Shown piece by piece: positions 1-6,750 of a stretch of DNA of 19,595 nt. The notes below the pieces were generated by a model that saw only the letters and a list, made by a program, of their open reading frames with translations, searched no databases and was not told where the DNA came from. Source of the stretch: Pseudomonadales bacterium (GTDB taxonomy: Bacteria > Pseudomonadota > Gammaproteobacteria > Pseudomonadales > Azotimanducaceae); the NCBI GenBank assembly GCA_022448765.1, contig JAKUTI010000022.1, forward strand, positions 1-19,595. Direction: 5' to 3'. Each line of letters begins with the position of its first letter. Position 1 is the stretch's first letter. The translations under genes and the position numbers were made by a program.

Positions 1-3000
1 GCGTGATCCAGCTCCCTTCGGGTCCGGCAGCGTCCTGATTATCGTAATCAAGATGAGTTCCGGGACAAGCCGAGGAGACATAGGGTTGGAAACCGATACC
101 GGCCGAGGCCAAGTTGCCGCTGGCCCCCATCCGCTCGACCCGGCCGTTAAATTTCACTTCCGTGTAATCAACGTCCATCGTTAGGTCGCCATCCAATAAC
201 CGGAAAGACATGCCCGCATTCCACAGATCAGACACTTCGGCGCCGAGTCCTGAGTTTTGGGCGTCAGCCACCAGCACATCAGGCGTTCCACCACCTTGCG
301 ACACGCCGTTACAGTCACCCAGCTCGGGTAGGTTGTCACAAATGTAGTCGTAGACGGTTGTGAAGTTATCCGGACGTACCGACTGGTTGAAGAGTTGGAA
401 CATGCCTGGCAATACGAAGCCCTCGGTCAAGCTGGCCCGCACGGCAAACCAGTCAAAGGGCGAGTACCGAAACGCAACTTTGGGGATCGTGGTGTCGAAT
501 TCGGCGCTTTGACCGCGCGCACTGACCGAGCCCCGACCTTCAAATTCTGCGTAACGCATGGCCACTTGCAATTCCATGTCGCCCCACGTCGGACTGTTGA
601 TCAAGGGCAATTGAAATTCAATAAATGCCGCGTTGGTTTCCTCTTCGGTGTACTGGAAGTTGGTTCGTGCAGAACCAAGCGCCGAGGCGCCGAGTTGGTT
701 GGGACGGTACTCCTCCGACTCAAGTCGGTGGTGGATACCGGCAGCGAGGCCAACGGGTGAATCGTTCCACGGCAGCTCGAAGATGGCACCGTTTGATACC
801 ACCGCGTCGATCACGTCCATACGGATGTTGCGTTGGTCGTGGCGCAACAATACGCCGGCGTAGCGATGTTCAAGCTCGGTGTTGGCCGCTGGGTGATCCG
901 GGTTTCGCCAGGCCTCAAGCAGCTGACCGTATTCGTTGGTGTCGAGCCATGCCGTGCTGAAGGGGTTCCAGCAAGAGTCGTTCATCTGGCCACCCTCACA
1001 GCGCATCGATTGGACTGTCCACGGCCATACCGGTTCGGCGTAGTCTTCCTCGCGCTTGCTCCACGCAGAGATCCAGTCTAAATCGATGATCCATTCCGTG
1101 TCTGGGATGGTGATTTCGGTACCAAGTCGGATCCTCAAGTTGTCGATTTGTCGACGACGGTTATACGTCATATCGTCGTTCAACCAGGAGATCGTGTTTC
1201 CATAGGGCTGCTTGGGCGCGATGGACATTTCAATCATCCGCACGTCCTCGAAGAGGTGTAAGCCGCCACTGTCGGGGTCGAAGCGATCGGGCAGGCCGTC
1301 GCCGTCGGCGTCAGCGAGCGAGGCCACGACGCCGTCACCGTTGCTGTCCACGCCGTAAACGCACTCCCACCATTCGGCAGTTGCATCGCTGCAATAGGGC
1401 TGCAATAGCACACGGGCCTCGACATTGCCTTGGGCGTCTAGGTCGGCGACACCGTCGCCATCCCAGTCGCGATCGGGGATGCCGTCGCCATTAGCGTCTT
1501 GCGCGAAGACGTAATATTCACCGGGCTCTTCGAGGTAATCGTAAATACCGTTCTCATTACTATCGGTGTAGCTTAGATAGCTGTCGGCTGGAAAGCCGTT
1601 GGTTCCATCGGCGAAGGCGTGGAAAGGATTCCCTGGGTTTTCGCCAATGACCATGGGCGTATTCCTGCCCATGAGGCTGATTCGGTCCATCTCATCGAGA
1701 TCCCCAACCAGGTCTCGGGTGCCGTAGTCCATCGTGGAGACGACGAGTTCGCCCTTGATCTTGACGTAATCGTTGAGCTCGTGCTCAAAGTACGCGAAGC
1801 CCTGTTGTTGATCGCGCTTGGATTCAATGTCTTGGAAGTCGGCGATCACCTGGCGGCAATCTTGACGATTACCCGACCACTGTCCTTCAGTACCTTCTGA
1901 CGACGATAGGCCGGCCACATCACCGGTCATATAGCCGTTCAGGAAGCTACCAGGTCTCGAGTGATCGGTTACCGCCATCCCGCCAGTGTAGTCCGCAACG
2001 GCCAAGGTCGCCGCGGGGCGATCGGGATCACCAATCGCGGGCAGATGCGGCACCGACGAGTAGCCGGATCCGAACTCGAAACCGCAACCGGGATCGACGT
2101 GACGCACCGAGCGATTACGCCCTGAGTTATCGGCCAGGGGTGCGTATGTAACGTCTTGCATCCATTGGCCTTGATATTGGTACCAGGCACCGCCGTTGTA
2201 CGGCTGCAGGGTGCCGTCAACGCCCCGTACGGGCACCGACCAATCGCCTGGATTCCCACGTCCCGTTTCGTTGTAGGGCGGCAGGTATTGCCCCGTCCAG
2301 TTGGCGGAACTGACAATGTATTCGGGTCGATCGGTCAGCTTCATGCGTTCGCCGTCGCGAATTTCTAACGCAAAAATAACGCTAGTGCGCTCACCTTGTG
2401 CACCGGCCAATAAACTCATTCGTTTTTGTGGAGCGCCAGCATCGGTCGCTTGCTGGACTTCATAATTCATCATCAATCCCTCGAAGTTCTTTCGTGGGAT
2501 CAAGTTAACAACGCCGGACACGGCCTCGGAGCCATACAACGCGGACGCACCATCAAGGATGGTCTCAACGCGGCCAATGGCAATGCCTGGGTAAAGGTTC
2601 GTGACGTCCGTTCCGGCACGTCGTGTCCACCAGCTATAACCGGTTACGTTCGCAGGGACCCGATGCGAATCCATCATCGTCATCGTTGCCCGGGTACCGA
2701 GACCCCGCAAGTTGGCCCATACCTCGCCGCCTTGCTGCCAGTTCTGATCATCACCCCCACCGAACTCGAACGGAGCAGCGTTTGCGTTAACCCCTACTTG
2801 GAAGGTTTGGTCAAACAGCACATCGCCAATGTCCGGGGTTGCGGCCATCTCCAGATCCAGCTCGTCGATGACGTTCATCGGTGAAGGCAAGTCGAAGTTG
2901 TCTCGCCGGATGAAAGAACCGGTAACGATAATCTCTTCTTCAGCAGTATCAGATACACACTCGTCAATATCATCGTCGTAAATGTAGCCGGGCAAGCATC

Positions 3001-3085
3001 GCGCCTCATCGGCGGCGAATGCATTGCAAACAGTCAAAGATAAAGCGAGCGAGCACCACTTAAAGAAGGCTCTCGGGTACCACAT
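1..3085 (-). CDS. TonB-dependent outer-membrane receptor with calcium-loop insert, C-terminus off the left edge
   Basis: The minus-strand frame from an ATG at 3085 stays open for 1028 codons to the window edge, so the gene is 3'-partial. An AGGAG ribosome site lies about 8 nt upstream. Residues 1-24 form a signal peptide ending NAFA. Residues 30-43 are an acidic stretch bracketed by two cysteines (C30, C43). A TonB box and plug start follow (EEEIIVTGS, about 49-57), then a plug with the typical NLRGLGTRATM stretch, RVETILDGASALYGSEAV and SGVVNLIPR. The rest is barrel rich in Tyr, Trp and Asn, with a calcium-loop insert at residues 508-608. The family imports siderophores, peptides, sugars or other ligands using TonB-ExbBD energy; nothing here fixes the ligand. 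The upstream Sel1-like gene lies 174 nt away on the same strand. It is larger than the usual 700-900 residues. Receptor assignment is sure; substrate is unknown. Confidence 0.93.
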   Translation of the reverse strand, partial: MWYPRAFFKWCSLALSLTVCNAFAADEARCLPGYIYDDDIDECVSDTAEEEIIVTGSFIRRDNFDLPSPMNVIDELDLEMAATPDIGDVLFDQTFQVGVNANAAPFEFGGGDDQNWQQGGEVWANLRGLGTRATMTMMDSHRVPANVTGYSWWTRRAGTDVTNLYPGIAIGRVETILDGASALYGSEAVSGVVNLIPRKNFEGLMMNYEVQQATDAGAPQKRMSLLAGAQGERTSVIFALEIRDGERMKLTDRPEYIVSSANWTGQYLPPYNETGRGNPGDWSVPVRGVDGTLQPYNGGAWYQYQGQWMQDVTYAPLADNSGRNRSVRHVDPGCGFEFGSGYSSVPHLPAIGDPDRPAATLAVADYTGGMAVTDHSRPGSFLNGYMTGDVAGLSSSEGTEGQWSGNRQDCRQVIADFQDIESKRDQQQGFAYFEHELNDYVKIKGELVVSTMDYGTRDLVGDLDEMDRISLMGRNTPMVIGENPGNPFHAFADGTNGFPADSYLSYTDSNENGIYDYLEEPGEYYVFAQDANGDGIPDRDWDGDGVADLDAQGNVEARVLLQPYCSDATAEWWECVYGVDSNGDGVVASLADADGDGLPDRFDPDSGGLHLFEDVRMIEMSIAPKQPYGNTISWLNDDMTYNRRRQIDNLRIRLGTEITIPDTEWIIDLDWISAWSKREEDYAEPVWPWTVQSMRCEGGQMNDSCWNPFSTAWLDTNEYGQLLEAWRNPDHPAANTELEHRYAGVLLRHDQRNIRMDVIDAVVSNGAIFELPWNDSPVGLAAGIHHRLESEEYRPNQLGASALGSARTNFQYTEEETNAAFIEFQLPLINSPTWGDMELQVAMRYAEFEGRGSVSARGQSAEFDTTIPKVAFRYSPFDWFAVRASLTEGFVLPGMFQLFNQSVRPDNFTTVYDYICDNLPELGDCNGVSQGGGTPDVLVADAQNSGLGAEVSDLWNAGMSFRLLDGDLTMDVDYTEVKFNGRVERMGASGNLASAGIGFQPYVSSACPGTHLDYDNQDAAGPEGSWIT
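1262..1564 (-). repeat. Thrombospondin type 3-like calcium-loop motifs within the receptor
   Basis: Translation of residues 508-608 of the receptor shows five Asp/Asn/Gly loops: DSNENGIYD (508), DANGDGIPD (530), DWDGDGVAD (about 540), DSNGDGVVA (580) and DADGDGLPD (about 593). The last is followed by RFDPDSGG. The DxNxDG(I/L/V)xD pattern is the calcium-binding signature of thrombospondin type 3 and EF-hand-like loops. Two cysteines (CSDATAEWWEC) sit between the two clusters and could form a disulfide. The position, well after the plug, suggests an extracellular barrel loop; that placement is inference. Confidence 0.75.
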
Positions 3086-3118
3086 AAATTTCTCCTCTCC
3101 ACGTGCGCGAACGTAGGA

Positions 3119-3131
3119 TGGACACTGTCCA
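3119..3131. promoter_or_regulatory. 13-bp palindrome in the 5' leader of the large receptor
   Basis: TGGACA-C-TGTCCA is a perfect 6-bp inverted repeat around one central base, 34 nt upstream of the receptor ATG. It could be a repressor operator for the receptor gene. No regulator was recognised, and the match could be chance. Confidence 0.3.
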
Positions 3132-3143
3132 CTACCAAATCTT

Positions 3144-3164
3144 GCCGCGAGCGACCCTCGCGGC
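3144..3164 (-). other. GC-rich hairpin in the receptor leader
   Basis: GCCGCGAG pairs perfectly with CTCGCGGC (8 bp) around a 5-nt loop. It lies between the proposed promoter and the receptor start. No T-tract follows on either strand, so a leader structure or a stabilising element fits better than a Rho-independent terminator. Confidence 0.4.
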
Positions 3165-3189
3165 GTAGACAATCTCCCCCAGTACCGTT

Positions 3190-3218
3190 TAGTTACGCCT
3201 TGATACAACAAATGTCAA
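3190..3218 (-). promoter_or_regulatory. Candidate sigma-70 promoter for the large receptor
   Basis: On the minus strand a perfect -35 box TTGACA (3218-3213) is followed after 17 nt by TAACTA (3195-3190), a weak -10. Transcription would begin near 3183 and give a leader of about 100 nt carrying the hairpin and palindrome listed here. The weak -10 keeps confidence moderate. Confidence 0.4.
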
Positions 3219-3259
3219 CTTGTAAAACGTGGGGATTTGCGTTTGCCAAGGGAAACTAA

Positions 3260-3943
3260 CTACCCGCCACCACCGATTTGTTCGATGGCTTCGTCTGCAT
3301 TGATGGCGTCACTGAAATCTTGATAAATCGATTCGTCCATAAAACGGCAGGTCAACTTCTTGAAGTGCGTCCCCGCCTTCCGACTCATGTCACATACAAC
3401 GCGGTTTTCGCGGTTGCCGTATTGGTCACGGTATTCTTCAATGAGCTGCTCTAGGTGGGGGATGTACTCGGGCGGGATTTTGGCCCATTGGGCACGAAAA
3501 TAATTCATGATCTCAGGGAGTGTGTCGGGTGTTGCGGCAAGGGCAAGCCAGGCGATGGCTGCTTCTCCGTCTCTGGGTGTCCCAATGCCTTGTTGGAATA
3601 GAAAGCCAACACGGGCTTGGGCCAAACGGAAGCCCCGCTTCGCCGCGACCAATAGGTAAGGAAAGGACTCCGCGTACTTGCCGCGCCGGTAAAGGAGCGA
3701 GCCTTTACTGCGTGCCTTGTAGGTCTCTAACAGGTACTCGAATTGCGGCACCTGCCCTTTGTCGGGCCTGGGTGCAGTCACGATCATCTCCTCGTCGGGC
3801 TCTTGTTCGGAGGGAGAGGCGTTATCTGAAGGTTCTTCAATCTCTCCTGGCAGCGCCTGGAAGGCCACGCTTTCCGTAGTCATGGCGAAGTTGGCCATCG
3901 AGATCACGACCACGACGGAGCAATATTTCAATATGTTGGGCAA
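3260..3943 (-). CDS. Secreted Sel1-like repeat protein with a TonB-box-like motif
   Basis: The 227-residue product begins at a TTG (3943) that gives a plausible signal peptide (hydrophobic CSVVVVISMANFA, cleavage near AFQA). An internal ATG at 3898 would lose most of it. A GGAG lies 11 nt before the TTG. After an acidic linker comes EEMIVTAPRP (51-60), which resembles the TonB box and plug start of receptors. Residues of about 78-137 form one or two Sel1/TPR-like helical repeats (YRRGKYAESFPYLLVAAKRG, then QARVGFLFQQGIGTPRDGEA). The C-terminal part has two cysteines and no family I recognise. Sel1 repeats mediate protein contacts. The gene lies directly upstream of the large receptor on the same strand and diverges from a second receptor. 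A role in the periplasm beside the receptors is inference. Confidence 0.85.
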   Translation of the reverse strand: MPNILKYCSVVVVISMANFAMTTESVAFQALPGEIEEPSDNASPSEQEPDEEMIVTAPRPDKGQVPQFEYLLETYKARSKGSLLYRRGKYAESFPYLLVAAKRGFRLAQARVGFLFQQGIGTPRDGEAAIAWLALAATPDTLPEIMNYFRAQWAKIPPEYIPHLEQLIEEYRDQYGNRENRVVCDMSRKAGTHFKKLTCRFMDESIYQDFSDAINADEAIEQIGGGG

Positions 3944-4284
3944 ATCTCGTGTAGCTCCGCGGTGATGGTTAGCGAGTCAACTCGTTTTACGATTTCCGAG
4001 GAAAGTGTACTTGATCTTGACGTAACTCCGCAGTGACCGAATACGGCCTTTGAGTTTTTCAGCGTTCCGAAGTTGTCGTGAGGGTGGCGGACGTGAGCTG
4101 CGGAGCTGAAAAGCAGAGGCTGCATCGCCGGAACTATGCTTAAGTAACGTGCGAATAAGTAGGAAAGTCGAGGGTCTCAGCTTTGACTGGTCGGCGGTAA
4201 GGTGGTGTAATTCAGGCCTCAAACGTTCCTGCCCGCTCCACTTATCTCGACCTTGATCGAAAAAGACCAAACCTGGAGTTTTCT
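3944..4284. other. Divergent intergenic region between the Sel1-like gene and the second receptor
   Basis: These 341 bp separate two divergent genes. They contain the plus-strand promoter listed separately. A short inverted repeat CGAGT-CA-ACTCG lies at 3973-3984, close to the Sel1-like gene start. I found no convincing -10/-35 pair for the minus strand and no open frame of credible composition. A shared regulator site is possible but not identified. Confidence 0.6.
4183..4211 (+). promoter_or_regulatory. Sigma-70-like promoter for the receptor-sulfotransferase-BCCT operon
   Basis: TTGACT (4183-4188), a 17-nt spacer and TGTAAT (4206-4211) match the sigma-70 consensus at 5 of 6 positions in each box, with ideal spacing. 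Predicted initiation near 4218 gives a leader of roughly 67 nt to the ATG at 4285. A ribosome site GGAG (4275-4278) lies 6 nt before that ATG. Confidence 0.6.
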
Positions 4285-6750
4285 ATGTTCCGACTGAAAA
4301 AACTCAACGCTGCCATGATGGCCGTAGCTGCGAGCACCACGGGGTTCGCTGCAACCGAAATCGAAGAAGTGATTGTCACAGCCACAAAACGCGCATCGAG
4401 CGCGCAAGAGACCGCTGTCGCCGTCAACGTGCTTGATGAGACCATGATGGATGACGCGGACATCGGAAATTTCGATGATTACGTTCGGCACTTGCCCAAC
4501 GTTTCCTCAGCCAGCGTGGGTCCGGGAAGGGCGACTGTTTACATCAGGGGCATGGCGGTTCAACCGATTACCGTGTTGTTGTCGGGTGCTCAAGGCACCA
4601 CGCCAAATGTGGCGCTCTATCTGGATGAGCAACCGGTAACTGCGCCAGGTCGTAACCTCGACGTGTACGCGACCGATATTCAGCGTATCGAGGTGTTGCC
4701 GGGGCCACAGGGAACGCTGTTTGGTGCGAGCTCGCAAGCGGGAACCATTCGGCTTATCACCAACAAGCCACAGGTCGACGCGTTTGCCCATGGCGCCGAC
4801 ATCACCATGTCCAACACCAAAGACGGTGACACCAGCACCGGAATCGAGGCCTTTATCAATATCCCCGTGAACGAACAAATGGCGGTACGGGGCGCTTTCT
4901 ATTCCATCCATGAGGGTGGTTACATCGACAACGTCCTTGGATCCTTCACCACGGATCCTTCAGTGAATCCACTCTCCACGGCGACGGCTAGCGCTGTTAG
5001 TTATGCCGCCGCCAGCAACAAGACGCTGGTGCAATCGGACTTTAACGACAGTTACTACAGGGGTGCACGGATCAGCGGTTCGTACGAATATATTCCCGAA
5101 GGCAATTTGATGAATCAAGACACCATCGATGTCCTGGTTCAACACACCGCCCAAGAGCTTGGGTCCGATGGCGTGTTTGATTTCGATCCCGAGGTCGGGG
5201 ATCTTGACGTTAATCGCTACTTCCCTGACCACCTGAGAGACGAGTTTGGCCTAACGAGTTGGACGGTCAGTAGTCGCGGGGACGCGTTGGAGATGATCTA
5301 CACCGGCGGCTACCTCGATCGAAAAATCGAGCAGATGGTTGATTACACGGGCTACAACAACTCCGGAGCTTATATTAGCTACTACACGTGTACTTACTCG
5401 AATCCCGCGTATGTTGTGAATTACGGGGTCGACGCTCGGTTCATTACGCCTGGGGGGCGCGAGTGTTTGAACCCGGTGAAGGGCGCGATTTTGCACCAGT
5501 CGCAAGAACGGACGACGCATGAGTTTCGGATCTCGACGTCAGAAGATAACCGAATGCGACTCACGGCCGGTATCTTTATTGACGACTTTGAGATCGAGAC
5601 GCAGGACGATTACCAATACCAAGCAGCGACCGAATTGGGCTTCGTTCCGAATGCACCGATTGCGGCAGCAGCCCAGGTCAATGCGTCGACACGTGCTCCC
5701 GGTATTACGTTTTTTAACGATATTCGGCGAACGGAAGAACAAGTCGCATATTTCGGTGAGGTTTCCTACGACTTCAACGACAAATTGACCGGCGTGATCG
5801 GGGTCCGACGCTACGATCTGGAAATCGACTTCGAGGGTTCGTCCAATTTTGGTGATGGAATCTTCCAGGGTTCCCCGGGCACGGGCGTGCGCAACACGGA
5901 TCGGGGTCGTGATTACGACGTCAATGGCGGGCACAGCAGAAATCCGCGTAACTTCGACGACATCATCACGAAATTCACGCTCTCGTACACTCCTAGGGAT
6001 AATCTCTTGTTGTTCGCAACGATATCGGAGGGCTATCGCCCTGGTGGATGGAATCGTGGTGGGGGTATCCCGTCGGCGAATCCGGCATTTCCGACGGTGG
6101 GTGCCAACTACAACACGGACGATGTCGATAACATCGAGTTTGGATGGAAATCGACGTTGGCTGACGGGACGGTTCAGCTCAACGGTAATGTCTATTTCAT
6201 CGAATGGTCGAACATGCAAGTGACGCGGTTTGATCCTCAGAACGTGTCGATCCTAACTTTTGTTGAAAATGCGGCCGATGCCGATATCAAGGGTGTGGAA
6301 GCCGACCTGATCTGGAATGTGGATGAGAATTGGACCATCAACGCGGCGATGTCCTACAACGACACCGAGCTGACGGACGTCTACGGTCAAGCGGTTGAAC
6401 TTGCGGCCATCGGTAGTCAGCTTCCCTTGATGCCCGAGTTGCAGACGACCCTCCGGCTTCGGCGTGACTGGGTCACCGGCGGAGGCTTCGAGGCGTTCGC
6501 ACAAATGAGTGTGCAAGCGGGAAGCGATAGCTACAGCTCACTGGTAGCTGTCAATCGGCGCGATCAGGCCAACTACGCGACCTACGATCTGTCGATGGGT
6601 GTGAGCAAGGATGACTGGAGTGCAGGCCTCTTTATTGAGAACATGACCGACGAGCGAGTTGATCAATACATCAATAATCAGGACGACATCATGCGGGTCA
6701 CCACAAACCGACCGCTGACTATCAGTCTCCGTGTCGCCTACGATATCTAA
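4285..6750 (+). CDS. TonB-dependent receptor
   Basis: The 821-residue protein starts at an ATG with GGAG 6 nt upstream. It has a signal peptide (about 1-22, ending TTGFA) and a TonB box (EEVIVTAT, 27-34). The plug shows YVRHLPNVSSASVGPGRATV, IQRIEVLPGPQGTLFGASS and AGTIRLITNKP. The barrel carries the ENAADADIKGVEADLIW and FATISEGYRPGGWNRGG signatures common to this class. It ends in LTISLRVAYDI, so the last residue is not the usual aromatic. Such receptors bind a ligand at the cell surface and import it using TonB energy. It heads an operon with a TPR-sulfotransferase (20-nt overlap) and a BCCT carrier. The ligand is not determinable; the plug and barrel resemble the large environmental group often annotated as siderophore-like without experimental support. 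Confidence 0.95.
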   Translation: MFRLKKLNAAMMAVAASTTGFAATEIEEVIVTATKRASSAQETAVAVNVLDETMMDDADIGNFDDYVRHLPNVSSASVGPGRATVYIRGMAVQPITVLLSGAQGTTPNVALYLDEQPVTAPGRNLDVYATDIQRIEVLPGPQGTLFGASSQAGTIRLITNKPQVDAFAHGADITMSNTKDGDTSTGIEAFINIPVNEQMAVRGAFYSIHEGGYIDNVLGSFTTDPSVNPLSTATASAVSYAAASNKTLVQSDFNDSYYRGARISGSYEYIPEGNLMNQDTIDVLVQHTAQELGSDGVFDFDPEVGDLDVNRYFPDHLRDEFGLTSWTVSSRGDALEMIYTGGYLDRKIEQMVDYTGYNNSGAYISYYTCTYSNPAYVVNYGVDARFITPGGRECLNPVKGAILHQSQERTTHEFRISTSEDNRMRLTAGIFIDDFEIETQDDYQYQAATELGFVPNAPIAAAAQVNASTRAPGITFFNDIRRTEEQVAYFGEVSYDFNDKLTGVIGVRRYDLEIDFEGSSNFGDGIFQGSPGTGVRNTDRGRDYDVNGGHSRNPRNFDDIITKFTLSYTPRDNLLLFATISEGYRPGGWNRGGGIPSANPAFPTVGANYNTDDVDNIEFGWKSTLADGTVQLNGNVYFIEWSNMQVTRFDPQNVSILTFVENAADADIKGVEADLIWNVDENWTINAAMSYNDTELTDVYGQAVELAAIGSQLPLMPELQTTLRLRRDWVTGGGFEAFAQMSVQAGSDSYSSLVAVNRRDQANYATYDLSMGVSKDDWSAGLFIENMTDERVDQYINNQDDIMRVTTNRPLTISLRVAYDI

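Noticed and set aside
395..2884. Several plus-strand open frames and short minus-strand frames across the large receptor.
   Set aside because: One minus-strand frame is open from 3085 to the left edge and reads as a receptor throughout; the others are out-of-frame shadows with atypical composition.
1..3085. Possibility that the left region is a frameshifted pseudogene.
   Set aside because: I translated the whole minus frame and met no stop codon; it ends only because the window ends.
5539..6219. 226-codon minus-strand frame opposite the second receptor.
   Set aside because: It is antisense to a clear receptor barrel, its translation is Arg/Val-rich without any motif, and it has no ribosome site.
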